This document shows, in pieces, positions 24,365 through 35,949 of a stretch of DNA of 64,000 nucleotides. The notes below the pieces were generated by a model. It searched no databases. It was not told the DNA's origin and was given only the letters and a program-made list of their open reading frames with translations. The position numbers and the translations under genes were made by a program. Within the stretch, counting starts at the first letter, position 1; each line of letters begins with the position of its first letter. Origin of the DNA: Lutibacter sp. Hel_I_33_5 (GTDB lineage: Bacteria; Bacteroidota; Bacteroidia; Flavobacteriales; Flavobacteriaceae); contig NZ_VISM01000001.1 of the NCBI RefSeq assembly GCF_007827455.1, forward strand, positions 3,037,421-3,101,420. Reading direction: 5' to 3'.

Positions 24365-27300
24365 ATTCAATTTTAAAGAATTTAAGGACTTTGGAATTTT
24401 GATTAGAGTAGACTTTAATAAAGTAAACACCAACTTTTAAACGCTCGACATCTAATTGTATATCTTTAGATTGATGATTTCTAAATTGTAGTTCTTTACC
24501 ATTTATATCGTAAACTATCGTTTTTGTAATCTTAGAATGGTTACTAATAGTTATTCTTTTTGATACAGGATTTGGAAAGAGTTTTAAATTTTGAAATACA
24601 ACATCTTCTACTGATAAAATAGTTTCTGTTTTAAATTTCCATGAAGTTTTACTTGTTAAACCAGACCAATTATTATTAAATTGACCTTTTATAATTCCAT
24701 TAGGAATATCAATATAGATATCAGTATTTTGTGGTAAATAGGTAATGGGATAAATTACTAAAGTATTATTATAAATAACGGTATTTATTACATCAATAGT
24801 ATTTATTATACTGTTGTCACTAACTTTTCTGATAAATAGTGAACCTTCCCCTTTTTGAATAAATCTGTCGAAATTAATTTCTAAGTTTTTATTGATTTTA
24901 ACATTGGTTGCATTATTAATTGGAGAAAACGTTGTAGTTAAAGGTTCTTCTGCCTCTGTATGGAAATTCTCTACACCACCATATAAAACATTGTTTTGAA
25001 TTCTACCATTGTTATTACCAAGAATAATATAAGTTTGAAAATAATATTGAGTAGCTACTGATAAATTATTGATGGTAATTGTGAATTCACCAGTAAAAAC
25101 ATCATCTACAACTTTGATTACATCTGCACCTCCAATTTTAGGGCTCATATTTGTAGATGAATATACAACACCACGTTCTATTACATTTACGTCAGTTGCT
25201 TCTCCAGTAATAGTTACAGAAACCGAAGAAACAGCACTTGTTTGTAAAGTTTGCACAAGGGTAATTGAAAAATCACTAGAAACAAAAGTTTCGTTATAAT
25301 TATCTCCATAGGTTAAGGTTCCTTTATTTATAGAATAAGTTCCAACAGTTTCACCATTAGTTCTTTCTAACATTCCAGAAGCATTATCATTATTTACAGC
25401 AGAACTAGCAGTTATAGAATATGTTAATATTGGGTCATTTTCTCCTTCAATTTTAAATTGATTATGATTAACTGTAATTGTAATAGCTCTTTTAGTAACA
25501 GTAAATGTTCCTTTAGTTTGTATGATGTTGTAATTAACATCTGTAGCATTAGTAACATTAATATCATACGTTCCCACATCTGATAAAGTTGTAGCTATAG
25601 AATTAATAGATGGCGCAGTATCTAAAGAACTAGCATCATCCGAATTTTTAAATCCGCTAAACATCACTGTAAAAGTTGGGTTCGTATCCCCATATTCACG
25701 TGTTTTATTATCCGCAGTAATGGTAAGATTCGCTTTAGAAATAGTTAATGTTCCTTTAGTTTGAGTAATATTATAATTAACATCAGCCCCACCAGATAAA
25801 TTAATATCATGATTTCCTACATTAGAACTCTCTGTTGCCGTAGAACTCACAGAAGGAGCATTGTCTAAACTAGCAAAAGTATCCGAGTTTTTAAATCCGC
25901 TGTAAACAATTGTAAAAGCAGGATTCGCATCACCATATTCACGTGCTTTATTTTCAGCTGTTGCAGTAACAGTTGCTTTAGTTATTGTTAAGGTTCCTTT
26001 GGTTTCAGTAATGTTATAATTAACATCAGCCCCACCAGATACATTTATATCATGATTTCCTACATTAGAAGCATTTGTTGCCGCAGAACTCGCAGTAGAA
26101 GCAGTGTCTAGACTAGCAAAAGTATCCGAGTTTTTAAATCCACTGTAAGCAATTGTAAATGCAGGATTTGCATCACCATATTCACGTGATTTATCATCAG
26201 CAGTAGCAGTAATTGTAGCTTTACTAATAGATAACTTTCCTTTTGTTTGTGTGATGTTATAATTAGCATCTACAGCACCAGCAACAGTAATATCATGATT
26301 TCCAACATTCGATGAAGTATCAGCAGTAGAACTAGCCGTAGGTTTGGTATCTAAACTATCAGAAGTATCAGCGTTTTTAAATCCACTATAAGAAATTGTA
26401 AATGTTGGATTTGCATCTCCATATTCACGAGTTTTGTTATCAGCAGTAGCAGTAATTGTAGCTTTACTAATAGTTAACGTTCCTTTTGTTTGTGTGATGT
26501 CATAATTAGCATCTACAGCACCAGCAACAGTAATATCATGATTTCCAACATTCGATGAAGTATCAGCAATAGAACTTGCAGTAGGTTTGGTATCTAAACT
26601 ATCAGAAGTATCAGCGTTTTTAAATCCACTATAAGCAATTGTAAATGCAGGATTTGCATCTCCATATTCACGAGATTTATTATCAGCTGTCGCTGTAATA
26701 GTTGCTTTAGAAATAGTTAACGTTCCTTTTGTTTGTGTGATGTCATAATTAGCATCTACAGCACCAGCAACAGTAATATCATGATTTCCAACATTCGATG
26801 AAGTATCAGCAGTAGAACTTGCATTAGGTTTGGTATCTAAACTATCAGAAGTATCTGAGTTTTTAAATCCACTATAAGCAATTGTAAATGCAGGATTTGC
26901 ATCTCCATATTCACGAGTTTTGTTATCTGCAGTAGCCGTAACAGTTGCTTTAGAAATAGTTAAGGTTCCTTTTGTATTTGTTATATCATAATTGTTGTCA
27001 CTTCCACCATTAACGGTAATATCATGAGTTCCTGCATTTGTATTGGCATCGGCAACAGAACTAGCAGTAGGAGCAGTATCTAAAACTGTATTGGTTTCAC
27101 CATTTTTAAATCCTGCATAAATAATTGTAAATGTTGGATTTGCATCTCCATATTCACGAGTTTTGTTATCTGCTGTAGCCGTAACAGTTGCTTTAGAAAT
27201 GGTTAAAGTTCCATTAGCAGGAGTGATGTTATAATTGTTATCGCTTCCTCCATTAACGGTAATATCATAAGTTCCTGCATTTGTATTTGCATTGGTAATT

Positions 27301-30300
27301 GAACTAGCAGTAGGCTCTGTATCTAACACCGCATTCGTTTCACTATTTTTAAATCCTGCATAAGTTATTGTAAATGTTGGATTTACATCCCCATATTCAC
27401 GAGATTTATCATCCGCTGTAGCGGTAATAGTTGCTTTAGAAATAGTTAAAGTTCCGTTTGCAGGAGTGATGTTATAATTGGTATCGCTTCCACCACTAAC
27501 TGTAATATCATGAGTTCCTGCATTGGTTGTTGTATCTGCTGTAGAGCTTACTGTTGGTAAGGTATCTATATCAGTACTAGTCTCTGAATTTTTAAATCCA
27601 CTATAATTAATTGTGAAAGTAGGATTTGCATCCGCATACTCGCGAGATTTATCATCCGCTGTAGCGGTAATAATTGCTTTGTTAATAGTAAGAGTAATAT
27701 CTTTAGTTGCTGCTTTATAATTTGCATCCTCAGCTAATGTTGCTCTAACGGTAACGCTAGCTGCATTACCTACAGTTACAGTTTTTTTATTAGTACCAGA
27801 TAAACTGGTTCCGTTTTTAGTTCCAATAATTGAATATGAAATTACTCCTGTTGAATTTGATGTAGCTGCTAAATCAAAATTTGCATCACCATAGGTCTTA
27901 GTTATATTTTCAAAAGTAATAGTAGGATCTAATTTTGTGGTAGTAAAAACTCCTGTAAATCCATAGGTAGTACCTATAGCATTCGATGAATATGCCTTAA
28001 AATGATATTCAGTGTTAGGGGATAAGCTAGTTATGGATTTAGAAAAGGTTCCAAAACCAGCACCATTGACATCTTTTGATACTCCTGTACCATCAATAAA
28101 AGGATCTGCATTAATGGATTTAATTGAATATACTACACCTCTTTCGGTAATATTTATACCTCCAGTTGTTAAAGCTTCTCCTGCAAGAGTTACAGATGTA
28201 CTAGCAATATTACTTGCTGCTTGGGTACTTGTTGTTGGTAGTTTGGTATTAATAGCAATATTTGTATTGCTTTGAAGGTCGGTAAAACCACCTACATAAA
28301 AATTTGTATTTGCAGGATTATTACCAGAGTCTATTATAGTTCCAGAATTTAGATCTAGATAAGGACTATGATGAATTAATAAATCCGTATTTGCTTCATC
28401 ACCAGCTTGAACGGTATAAAGAAAACGTAGGGTATCTGAATCATTACCACTAGTATAATTAATAGTTCTATCTACTGTACCTGTTTCTAAAGTCATTTGT
28501 GGAGTGCCCGTTACAAATACTTTTTCAGAAAATTTTACATCTATGTATATTTCTTCACCTATAGAATAAGTACCATCAGGTGTTGTAGAATCTACACTTA
28601 AAATTGTTGGAGCAACTAAGTCTTTTATAATGGTATAAGTGAGTTCTGGACCTGGATTTTCATTATTTACATCTGCTACTCTAAATTTAAAAGTTATTTC
28701 CCCGTCCAATAATGTGTTTAAGCTACCGATAATAAAGTTAGTATAGCTTCCAGAATAGTATGTGCTGCCCAAAGTAGGGCCGCCAGCACTACTTGTTACA
28801 GACCAAGTCATAGGGAATTGTTTAGATGGATGATTTACACCTTCAAAATTTAATGTAGTGCTGCTTACATTATTACTAATATTTATAGCTGCCACATCTA
28901 CATTAAAACTATACCCAATGGGTGTAGTAACAGCATCAATATTTAAGGCTTTTATAAAACCTAATGAATTACTCGCTCCAGGCGTAGCTAGAGTTAAAGC
29001 TGCATCATTATTTAAATTATCTTTAATTGTACCTCCATTTAATGTTAAAGAATTGGTTGCTTTATAATCTAAGTCACTATTTAAATCGCCAGCTTGTACT
29101 GTATAGTTAAATGTTAAGGTGTTTGTATCGCTTCCAGATACATAATCAATTAACCTATCTGTAGTTCCTGTTTCTAATTCTAATTGAGGAGTTCCTGTAA
29201 CGGTAACATTTTTGTTAAATTGAATGGTGATGGGGATTAATTCTCCCGTATTATAATTACCATCTGTTTTAGTACTTGATACTAATGATACAATTGGAGT
29301 AGAAGTATCTATAGTAATATTTTTGTTTGCTCCTAAAGAATTTGCAGCCCCTGGTGAGGGTAAAGTTAGTGTAGCGTTTTTAGCATTCGCATGTTTTATT
29401 GTTCCTCCATTTAATGTTAATGAACTTGTAGCTTTATAATCTAAATCGCTAATATTATCTGTAGGTTGTACTGTATAATTAAATAATAACGTATTTGTTC
29501 CAGTACCAGAGACATAATCAATTTCTCTATCAGTTATACCAGTATTTAATTCTAATTTCGGAGTACCAGTAACATTTACAGGTTCCGAAAATGTAATAGT
29601 AATAGGAATTACATTTGATAAAACATAAGTTCCATCTGAAACAGAACTGGTAACGTTGGTTACAGTTGGTGTAACGGTAGATATTACTAAATTTTTATTA
29701 GCACCTAAAGAACCTGCTGCTCCAGGACTCGGCAAAGTTAATATTGCATTGCCACCTGAATTAACGTGTTTTATAGTGCCTCCATTTAATGTTAAAGAAG
29801 TTGTTGCTTTATAATCTAAATCGGCACTTTCATCGCCATTTTGTATTGTATATGTAAAAGTTAAAGTATTGGTTCCTGTTCCAGTGCTATAGGTTGCTAT
29901 TTTATCTGTTGAACCCGTTTCTAATTCTAATTGAGGAATTCCTGTTACATTTACTGAATGAGAAAAAGTAACTGTAATAGGCATTGGTGTACTTATATCA
30001 TTATAAGTACCATCAGGAACGGAAGTAGTAATATTGGTTACAGTAGGATTTACTATTGGTATTATATCTGCTTCAAAGATTAAATCATATCCTGAGGTTG
30101 GACTATTTGAAGAAAAATAAGCTTGTCCACCACTATAAATATTAGACCCATTACTTTCGTAAAACAAATTTGCACCATTACGAATATCAAATGTGTATTT
30201 CTGACCGTTAGTTACAGAGATATTTAATGAAGAAACATCAATTTCAGAATAGTCTGTATTAGTAGTCTTTGTGCTTATATTTGCAGTTGATAAATTCCCT

Positions 30301-30548
30301 AAATTAGATCCTAAATATCCTTCACCTTCATAAATAGTAATGGTTGCTCCAGATTTGTCAGCTCCACCTAAAACTTTAATTTTAGATAAAACACCTGATT
30401 GACAAGCGGTGAAACTTTGTCCAAAATAATCATATTGAGCATTTGTTATTGTACCACTAGTTGCACTTTCTGTACATTGAGCGTTACTTTGGATTGATGT
30501 AAAAAAAATAAATACAAGTATTACTACTAAAGCATATTTTTTATTCAT
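24363..30548 (-). CDS. Giant T9SS-exported adhesin-like protein with nine MBG repeats
   Basis: This 2061-residue protein has a signal peptide (ends SNAQ, about 23), a beta-rich N-terminal domain, and four Ig-like repeats of the type VTSxxxDGTYxxGxxIPITIxFxxxVxVTGTPxLxLETG (about 165-740). Nine MBG domains of ~81 residues follow (about 960-1690), each with [19 protein letters not shown] and a GTLTISKA end. The C-terminal ~75 residues ([15 protein letters not shown]...GVYFIKVYS) form a type A T9SS sorting domain that is recognised for export and cut off at the surface. Function is probably adhesion or surface coating. It is monocistronic, with a -7 element upstream and a terminator downstream. 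Ligand is unknown. Confidence 0.85.
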   Translation of the reverse strand: MNKKYALVVILVFIFFTSIQSNAQCTESATSGTITNAQYDYFGQSFTACQSGVLSKIKVLGGADKSGATITIYEGEGYLGSNLGNLSTANISTKTTNTDYSEIDVSSLNISVTNGQKYTFDIRNGANLFYESNGSNIYSGGQAYFSSNSPTSGYDLIFEADIIPIVNPTVTNITTSVPDGTYNDISTPMPITVTFSHSVNVTGIPQLELETGSTDKIATYSTGTGTNTLTFTYTIQNGDESADLDYKATTSLTLNGGTIKHVNSGGNAILTLPSPGAAGSLGANKNLVISTVTPTVTNVTSSVSDGTYVLSNVIPITITFSEPVNVTGTPKLELNTGITDREIDYVSGTGTNTLLFNYTVQPTDNISDLDYKATSSLTLNGGTIKHANAKNATLTLPSPGAANSLGANKNITIDTSTPIVSLVSSTKTDGNYNTGELIPITIQFNKNVTVTGTPQLELETGTTDRLIDYVSGSDTNTLTFNYTVQAGDLNSDLDYKATNSLTLNGGTIKDNLNNDAALTLATPGASNSLGFIKALNIDAVTTPIGYSFNVDVAAINISNNVSSTTLNFEGVNHPSKQFPMTWSVTSSAGGPTLGSTYYSGSYTNFIIGSLNTLLDGEITFKFRVADVNNENPGPELTYTIIKDLVAPTILSVDSTTPDGTYSIGEEIYIDVKFSEKVFVTGTPQMTLETGTVDRTINYTSGNDSDTLRFLYTVQAGDEANTDLLIHHSPYLDLNSGTIIDSGNNPANTNFYVGGFTDLQSNTNIAINTKLPTTSTQAASNIASTSVTLAGEALTTGGINITERGVVYSIKSINADPFIDGTGVSKDVNGAGFGTFSKSITSLSPNTEYHFKAYSSNAIGTTYGFTGVFTTTKLDPTITFENITKTYGDANFDLAATSNSTGVISYSIIGTKNGTSLSGTNKKTVTVGNAASVTVRATLAEDANYKAATKDITLTINKAIITATADDKSREYADANPTFTINYSGFKNSETSTDIDTLPTVSSTADTTTNAGTHDITVSGGSDTNYNITPANGTLTISKATITATADDKSREYGDVNPTFTITYAGFKNSETNAVLDTEPTASSITNANTNAGTYDITVNGGSDNNYNITPANGTLTISKATVTATADNKTREYGDANPTFTIIYAGFKNGETNTVLDTAPTASSVADANTNAGTHDITVNGGSDNNYDITNTKGTLTISKATVTATADNKTREYGDANPAFTIAYSGFKNSDTSDSLDTKPNASSTADTSSNVGNHDITVAGAVDANYDITQTKGTLTISKATITATADNKSREYGDANPAFTIAYSGFKNADTSDSLDTKPTASSIADTSSNVGNHDITVAGAVDANYDITQTKGTLTISKATITATADNKTREYGDANPTFTISYSGFKNADTSDSLDTKPTASSTADTSSNVGNHDITVAGAVDANYNITQTKGKLSISKATITATADDKSREYGDANPAFTIAYSGFKNSDTFASLDTASTASSAATNASNVGNHDINVSGGADVNYNITETKGTLTITKATVTATAENKAREYGDANPAFTIVYSGFKNSDTFASLDNAPSVSSTATESSNVGNHDINLSGGADVNYNITQTKGTLTISKANLTITADNKTREYGDTNPTFTVMFSGFKNSDDASSLDTAPSINSIATTLSDVGTYDINVTNATDVNYNIIQTKGTFTVTKRAITITVNHNQFKIEGENDPILTYSITASSAVNNDNASGMLERTNGETVGTYSINKGTLTYGDNYNETFVSSDFSITLVQTLQTSAVSSVSVTITGEATDVNVIERGVVYSSTNMSPKIGGADVIKVVDDVFTGEFTITINNLSVATQYYFQTYIILGNNNGRIQNNVLYGGVENFHTEAEEPLTTTFSPINNATNVKINKNLEINFDRFIQKGEGSLFIRKVSDNSIINTIDVINTVIYNNTLVIYPITYLPQNTDIYIDIPNGIIKGQFNNNWSGLTSKTSWKFKTETILSVEDVVFQNLKLFPNPVSKRITISNHSKITKTIVYDINGKELQFRNHQSKDIQLDVERLKVGVYFIKVYSNQNSKVLKFFKIE
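25490..27674. repeat. Nine 243-bp tandem repeats coding for MBG domains
   Basis: The segment is close to nine times 243 bases. Repeats four to six, counting from the protein N-terminus, are almost identical over long stretches, while the first and ninth are most divergent. This is the usual outcome of unequal recombination in the middle of an array. Confidence 0.9.
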
Positions 30549-30584
30549 AGTATAAGTTTTTAAGATTGGTTATTGGGGTTAATT

Positions 30585-30592
30585 CAAAGTTA
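30585..30592 (-). promoter_or_regulatory. -7 element of the MBG adhesin gene
   Basis: The minus strand reads TAACTTTG, matching TAnnTTTG, 36 bases before the ATG. No convincing -33 element is seen upstream. Confidence 0.45.
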
Positions 30593-30622
30593 TTAATTAT
30601 ATATTAATTTTATTATTAAGTT

Positions 30623-31171
30623 TTAAAAAGAAGTAATCTTAGCAATATCATACTCTAGTCCAATAAAGAAACTATACCGTAGATCTTTTCTTTTTAAATC
30701 TGTTCTTTTTGTATATTGATTGATAGCTGAAATTCTAATTCTATCATATATTTTATAGCCAATTTCTATGGAAGCTGCCCAACTAAAAGTGTTTTTTCTT
30801 CTTCTTTTAATCTTTCCAAAACTTATTGCAGGAGTAACTTCAAACCTTTTATATTCTGAGCTAGGTGTGTTTTTCCAACCAAAATTATTAATGGTATACC
30901 CGAAAACTCCACTAATTCTAGAAAACATTTTTGTAAGGTTGGCTTGTTCGTATTCAATCATAAAATTGCAGAAACCTATATAATTTTGAGAAGTTTGAAG
31001 TTTTGCCCTAGCTAAGATATTTAGAGTACCTGCCATGTTACCTAAATTATCTCCTAAAGCAAGAAGTTTTAAATCTTGATGTATAGACATACTAACTCTA
31101 TCTTGAGCATTTAAAAAAGATATAGCTAACAAAAAGTAAAGTAATAATGTTTTGGGGACATTAATTTTCAT
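30623..31171 (-). CDS. Small exported protein, probable outer-membrane beta-barrel
   Basis: The 182-residue product has a signal peptide (ends LNAQ, about residue 22). The mature part alternates hydrophobic and polar residues in strands (for example FEVTPAISFGKI, FSWAASIEIGYKIYDRIRISAINQY) and ends in an aromatic residue after FFIGLEYDIAKITSF, all features of small outer-membrane barrels. I do not recognise a named family. It has its own TATATTTG element and lies 74 bases upstream of the adhesin gene on the same strand, so a partnership in surface display is possible but unproven. Confidence 0.6.
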   Translation of the reverse strand: MKINVPKTLLLYFLLAISFLNAQDRVSMSIHQDLKLLALGDNLGNMAGTLNILARAKLQTSQNYIGFCNFMIEYEQANLTKMFSRISGVFGYTINNFGWKNTPSSEYKRFEVTPAISFGKIKRRRKNTFSWAASIEIGYKIYDRIRISAINQYTKRTDLKRKDLRYSFFIGLEYDIAKITSF

Positions 31172-31202
31172 AACAATTCTTATAAAATTGTTAGGGGTAC
31201 AA

Positions 31203-31210
31203 CAAATATA
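31203..31210 (-). promoter_or_regulatory. -7 element of the small barrel gene
   Basis: The minus strand reads TATATTTG, a full TAnnTTTG match, located between the M1 terminator and the ATG at 31171. Its position just after a terminator supports a real promoter. Confidence 0.5.
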
Positions 31211-31212
31211 GG

Positions 31213-31252
31213 TAAAATTATAAAACCCTTACTAGTTTACTAGTAAGGGTTT
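31213..31252 (-). terminator. Terminator after the first M1 peptidase gene
   Basis: AAACCCTTACTAG and CTAGTAAGGGTTT form a 12-13 bp stem followed on the minus strand by a TTTTATAATTTT tract. Confidence 0.8.
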
Positions 31253-31276
31253 ATACCTGAAAAAAAAGCTAGGTGT

Positions 31277-33535
31277 TTATCCTTTTACTTTTTCTTTAAA
31301 CTTATCAAATTTAGTTTCCTTTTTCTTTGGCCAGCTGTTGTTAGACCTATCTACATCAGCAGTTTCTAAATCTGGATCTATTTTAAAGCTTTTAATTTCT
31401 TTAGCAGATCTAAATACTTTAGATACTTCAGTATCATTTTTCATCCAAATTTGAGCTGGATACGTAATTCTTTCTTTTTGTCCATCTGCATATTCAACTT
31501 CAACAATAATTGGCATTACTAATCCTCCTGGTTTCTCAAACGTTACTTCATAAAAATAATTTGGAGCATCTTTTAAATCAGCTTTTTCATCATCAGTCAT
31601 TTTAGCAATGTGATTTTTAATCACATCAAAATCCATTGCTTTTTTAGCGCCAGTCTTAGGTTCACCTTCTTTTTCTTCAGCAAAATAGACCAATTTACCT
31701 TCATAATCGGCTAAATTCATTTTGTAAAGTTCTGCTAGTTTCTTAGCTTTTTCGGTAGGTTGATCTGTTAAATAGTATTTCTTAACACCTTTAATTCCGA
31801 TATCAGAATAATCTGTGGTATAAAACCAGCCTCTCCAAAACCAATCTAAATCCATTGCAGAAGCATCTTCCATAGTTCTAAAGAAATCTGCTGGTGTTGG
31901 GTGTTTAAACATCCAACGTTTAGAATAGGTTCTAAATGCATAATCAAATAATTCTGGTCCCATAATAGTTTGACGCAATAGATATAAACCAGCAGCTGGT
32001 TTTGTATATGCATTTGGTCCGAATTGTTTTACATAGTCTCCTTGAGACATAATAGGAGAGAGGTTACTTTGATCTCCGCCCATATATCCAACAATATCTT
32101 TAGGCAAGTTTCCTGTAAAGAAATTAGGATCATAATCTAATTCTGATAAGGTTTCTACAAATGAATTTAATCCTTCATCCATCCAAGTCCATTGACGTTC
32201 ATCTGAATTTACAATCATTGGGAAAAAGTTATGACCAACTTCGTGCGTAATTACACCAATCATTCCTCTTTTTAATCTTGCTGAGTAAGTTCCGTCTGGT
32301 TTTGGACGTCCATAATTAAAGCAAATCATTGGATATTCCATACCCATTTGTGCATGTACGGAAATCGCTTTACTATATGGATAATCGAAGGTTAATTTAG
32401 AATATTCTTCTAAAGTGTTAGCAACAACTCTTGTAGAATGTTCTTCCCATAAAGGGTTTCCTTCTTTAGCATATAATGATTCTGCCATTACGGTTCTACC
32501 ACCAATATTAACTGCCATTGCATCCCAAATAAATTTTCTTGAGGTTGCAAATGCATAATCTCTTACATTTTTAGTTTTAAAATGCCATGTCTTCGTTTTA
32601 TTAGAGCGTTTTTTCTCTGCAGCTTCTGCTTCCGCTTGCGTAACAATAAAAACAGGGTCTTTAAACGATTTTCTAGCTTGCTCCATTCTTTTACGTTGCT
32701 CTCTAGTTAAAACGTCTTTTTCGTTTTGTAGTTCACCAGTAGCTTCTAATTTATGATCTGCTGGTACTGTAATTTTTACATCAAAATCTCCAAATTCTAA
32801 TGCCCATTCGCTACGTCCCCAGAATTGCATGTTTTGCCATCCTTCAACATTATCATACACGGCTAAACGTGGGTAAAATTGTGCAATTACATAATCTTTA
32901 TTTCCATCAGGAAATTCTTCGTATCCAGAACGTCCTCCATCTTTTCTATGGTTATTGATTAAATAGTCCCATTTAATGCTAAACTTAAAAGTATCACCAG
33001 GAGCAAGAGGAGTTGTAAGATTAATACGCATCATTGTTCTGTTTATCATATGTGATAAATTAGAACCATCAGCGTTTTTTACTGCTTCAATATTGAATCC
33101 TCCTTGAAAAGGTTTTTTTAAATTTCCACCTGTAAAAGTAATTGGACCATTAAAAGCAGCGTTTCCTAAATTTTCTGCTTTTGCTAAAGGAGTTTTAGAA
33201 TCTGGCGCACGCATATTCTGATCTAATTGCACCCACAAATATTCTAAATGATCTTTAGAATTATTATGATAGGTAATTTTTTCATTTCCATAAAGACGAT
33301 TTGTGTTTTCATCTAAACGGATATCCATAACATAATCCACTTTTTGTTGTGTGTATGCATGTCCTGGTGCTCCCGAAGCTGTTCTACGATTACTTGGGGT
33401 TGGCAAAACATCTTTCATTTGCCTAAATTTATTTTGATCTGTATGACCTTGTTGGCGCTTTTTTGGTGCATCTTGTGCAAAAACTCCAGCAGAAACAAAA
33501 AGTACAGATAAAAACAGTACAGATAATTTTTTCAT
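31277..33535 (-). CDS. M1 family metallopeptidase (copy A)
   Basis: The 752-residue protein has a signal peptide (ends VFAQ) and an aminopeptidase N-type fold. The gluzincin zinc site is intact: ITHEVGHNFFPMIVNSDE supplies HExxH and WTWMDEGLNSFVE supplies the third ligand Glu. The exopeptidase GxMEN-like segment reads MGMEYPMICF, so the usual N-terminal-amine Asn is replaced by Tyr-Pro. This may alter specificity and is shared by copy B. It should degrade peptides in the periplasm or outside the cell. It is one of two adjacent copies; the upstream junction retains a remnant of the neighbouring DUF6702 gene. Compared with copy B it carries an extra ~45-residue lysine-rich insert near residues 610-660. 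Confidence 0.9.
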   Translation of the reverse strand: MKKLSVLFLSVLFVSAGVFAQDAPKKRQQGHTDQNKFRQMKDVLPTPSNRRTASGAPGHAYTQQKVDYVMDIRLDENTNRLYGNEKITYHNNSKDHLEYLWVQLDQNMRAPDSKTPLAKAENLGNAAFNGPITFTGGNLKKPFQGGFNIEAVKNADGSNLSHMINRTMMRINLTTPLAPGDTFKFSIKWDYLINNHRKDGGRSGYEEFPDGNKDYVIAQFYPRLAVYDNVEGWQNMQFWGRSEWALEFGDFDVKITVPADHKLEATGELQNEKDVLTREQRKRMEQARKSFKDPVFIVTQAEAEAAEKKRSNKTKTWHFKTKNVRDYAFATSRKFIWDAMAVNIGGRTVMAESLYAKEGNPLWEEHSTRVVANTLEEYSKLTFDYPYSKAISVHAQMGMEYPMICFNYGRPKPDGTYSARLKRGMIGVITHEVGHNFFPMIVNSDERQWTWMDEGLNSFVETLSELDYDPNFFTGNLPKDIVGYMGGDQSNLSPIMSQGDYVKQFGPNAYTKPAAGLYLLRQTIMGPELFDYAFRTYSKRWMFKHPTPADFFRTMEDASAMDLDWFWRGWFYTTDYSDIGIKGVKKYYLTDQPTEKAKKLAELYKMNLADYEGKLVYFAEEKEGEPKTGAKKAMDFDVIKNHIAKMTDDEKADLKDAPNYFYEVTFEKPGGLVMPIIVEVEYADGQKERITYPAQIWMKNDTEVSKVFRSAKEIKSFKIDPDLETADVDRSNNSWPKKKETKFDKFKEKVKG

Positions 33536-33570
33536 TTTATTTTGAATTGATTTAAAAAAGTAGCGTAAAG

Positions 33571-33625
33571 TAAGAATATGTGATGAAATAAGTTAAATAA
33601 TGTTAAAACTTTAACAAACCTTTAT
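33571..33625. repeat. Duplication footprint, copy upstream of M1 peptidase A
   Basis: These 55 bases match 35895-35949 with one mismatch. Read on the minus strand they contain the last codons of the DUF6702 gene (KGLLKF plus stop) without the rest of that gene. They mark the edge of the segment that was duplicated with the M1 gene. Confidence 0.9.
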
Positions 33626-33626
33626 A

Positions 33627-33664
33627 ATAAAAGAAGGCATTATGAATCATAATGCCTTCTTTTT
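33627..33664 (-). terminator. Terminator after M1 peptidase B
   Basis: AAGAAGGCATTATGA pairs with TCATAATGCCTTCTT and is followed on the minus strand by TTTT. It separates the two M1 genes, so copy A needs its own promoter. Confidence 0.85.
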
Positions 33665-33682
33665 AAAATGTAAACTTATTTT

Positions 33683-35815
33683 CTATCCTTTTATTTTGTT
33701 TTTGAATTTCTCAAATTTATTAGTTTTTTGTTTAGGAAAACTATTGTTAGAAGTATCTACATCTGCAGTTTCTAAATCTGGATCTATAACTATACTTTCG
33801 ATTTCTTTTTCAGAAGAGAAGACTTTAGTTACTTCTTTATCATTGTACCTCCAAATTTGTGCAGGATATGTTTTTCTTTGAGTTGTTCCATCTTTGTACT
33901 TGAATTCTACAATAATTGGCATGACTAAACCACCTGGTTTATCATACGTAATTTCATAATGATATTTAGAATCGGTACTCTTTTTTGAACCAAAACCTAA
34001 ACCATCAGTCGTATCTTCATTGAAATTAACAGAACCATCATCATTTTTGGAAGTAGTAAATTTTTTAACACCTTTAATTCCTATATCAGTAACATCTGTT
34101 GTGTAAAACCATCCTCTCCAAAACCAATCTAAATCCATTGCAGATGCATCTTCCATAGATCTAAAGAAATCTGCCGGAGTTGGGTGCTTAAATTTCCATC
34201 TTTTTGCATACGTTTTAAAGGCATGGTCAAATAATTCATGTCCCATTATTGTTTCACGAAGAATCCATAAAGCAGTTGCTGGCTTACCATAGGCATTATT
34301 TCCAAAACTATATACATTATCTCCTTTAGACATAATTGGAGCAATTTTAGATTGATCTCCAGCCATATACTTAACAATGTTCTTAGGTAAACCTCTTCTT
34401 AAAGGGAAATTTGGATCATAATCTAACTCGGCTAACATTTCCATGTAAGAGTTTAACCCTTCATCCATCCAAGTCCATTGACGTTCATCAGAATTTACAA
34501 TCATCGGAAAGAAATTATGACCAACTTCATGAATAGTTACTTTAATCATAATATTTTTAATTCTTTCAGAATAGGTTCCGTCTGCATTTGGTCTTCCTGG
34601 ATTGAATGCCATTTGCGGGTATTCCATTCCCATTTGTCCATCAACTGAAACAGCTTTGTGGTATGGGTAGTCAAATGTATATCTAGAATATGTTTTTAAA
34701 GTTTGTGCAGTTGCCCTTGTTGAATGCTCTCCATATAAAGGATTTGCTTCTTTAGAATATAAAGATTCTGCCATTACAGTTCTACCATTAATATCAACAG
34801 CCATAGCATCAAAAATAAATTTTCTTGATGTTGCAAATGCATAATCTCGTACATTTTTAGCTTTAAACCTCCAAGTCTTAGTTTTTTTAGAACGACTCAG
34901 TTCAATTTTTTCAGCTTCTTTTTGAGTTCTAATAATTACTGGATTATCGTATGTTTTTCTAGCTTTCTCTATTCTTTTTAATTCTTTTTTTGAAAATACA
35001 TCTTTTGGATTTTGTAAAACTCCAGTTGCACCTAACATATGATCAGCTGGTACTGTAATATTTACATTAAAATCTCCAAACTCCAAAGCAAATTCACTTC
35101 GTCCCCAAAATTGATCGTTTTGCCAACCTTCTACATTATCATATACACACATTCTTGGATAAAACTGTGCAATTTTATAACTGTTATTCCCATCTTTTGG
35201 AAAATGTTCATAACCAGATCTACCACCTTGTGTTCTATTATTATTGATATTATACCACCAAGAAATATTAAATTTAAATGTTTCTCCTGCAGCTAAAGAT
35301 TTTGGTAAATTAATACGCATCATAGTTTGATTAATGGTATAGGATAATTTACTACCATTTATATTTGTAACGCTTGTTATATTAAAACCACCTTCGAAAG
35401 CTTTGTCTGGAAAAGCTCGATTAAACCATCTTTTGCTTAATTTTTTTCTAATTTTATTTGGTTGAATATCTGGAGTTTTAGAATCTGAAGCTCTTACATT
35501 TTGATCTAATTGAACCCATAAATAAGGCAATTCATCTGCAGAATTATTATGATATGTTATGGTTTCTGAACCTGTAATTTTTTTGTTATCATCATCTAAA
35601 ACAATATCCATTGTATAATCAACCTGTTGTTGTGTATACTCCTTTCCTGGTGCACCAGAAGCAGTATGTTGATTGTTAGGCGTTGCTAAAACGTCTTTTA
35701 ATTGTCTAAACTTATTCTGGTTTGTATGTCCTTCTTTTGTTATTTTCTTGTCTTGTGCTAAAGAACTAGCAGCAACAAAAAAAACACAAAATACTAGTTG
35801 TGTAATTTTTTTCAT
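33683..35815 (-). CDS. M1 family metallopeptidase (copy B)
   Basis: This 710-residue paralogue of the adjacent gene has the same plan: signal peptide, N-terminal beta domain with ASGAPGKEYTQQQVDY, catalytic ITIHEVGHNFFPM-type HExxH with WTWMDEGLNSYMEM, and a C-terminal segment ending SNNSFPKQKTNKFEKFK. MGMEYPQMAF again replaces a canonical GxMEN. The HExxH motif here is preceded by VT rather than GVI, and the C-terminal region is shorter. Lying next to the intact DUF6702 gene, it occupies the ancestral position; the divergence of the two proteins suggests specialisation rather than simple dosage. Confidence 0.9.
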   Translation of the reverse strand: MKKITQLVFCVFFVAASSLAQDKKITKEGHTNQNKFRQLKDVLATPNNQHTASGAPGKEYTQQQVDYTMDIVLDDDNKKITGSETITYHNNSADELPYLWVQLDQNVRASDSKTPDIQPNKIRKKLSKRWFNRAFPDKAFEGGFNITSVTNINGSKLSYTINQTMMRINLPKSLAAGETFKFNISWWYNINNNRTQGGRSGYEHFPKDGNNSYKIAQFYPRMCVYDNVEGWQNDQFWGRSEFALEFGDFNVNITVPADHMLGATGVLQNPKDVFSKKELKRIEKARKTYDNPVIIRTQKEAEKIELSRSKKTKTWRFKAKNVRDYAFATSRKFIFDAMAVDINGRTVMAESLYSKEANPLYGEHSTRATAQTLKTYSRYTFDYPYHKAVSVDGQMGMEYPQMAFNPGRPNADGTYSERIKNIMIKVTIHEVGHNFFPMIVNSDERQWTWMDEGLNSYMEMLAELDYDPNFPLRRGLPKNIVKYMAGDQSKIAPIMSKGDNVYSFGNNAYGKPATALWILRETIMGHELFDHAFKTYAKRWKFKHPTPADFFRSMEDASAMDLDWFWRGWFYTTDVTDIGIKGVKKFTTSKNDDGSVNFNEDTTDGLGFGSKKSTDSKYHYEITYDKPGGLVMPIIVEFKYKDGTTQRKTYPAQIWRYNDKEVTKVFSSEKEIESIVIDPDLETADVDTSNNSFPKQKTNKFEKFKNKIKG

Positions 35816-35894
35816 TTGTAAGTAAATTTGGATGATATAAAATATCTTTAAGATTTTTTAAAATTATAATTTCCATTGAAATGGAGTTCTAAAT

Positions 35895-35949
35895 TAAGAA
35901 TATGTGATGTAATAAGTTAAATAATGTTAAAACTTTAACAAACCTTTAT
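35895..35949. repeat. Duplication footprint, original copy upstream of M1 peptidase B
   Basis: This is the source-side partner of 33571-33625. It spans the last codons of the DUF6702 gene and the start of the M1-B upstream region. Confidence 0.9.
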
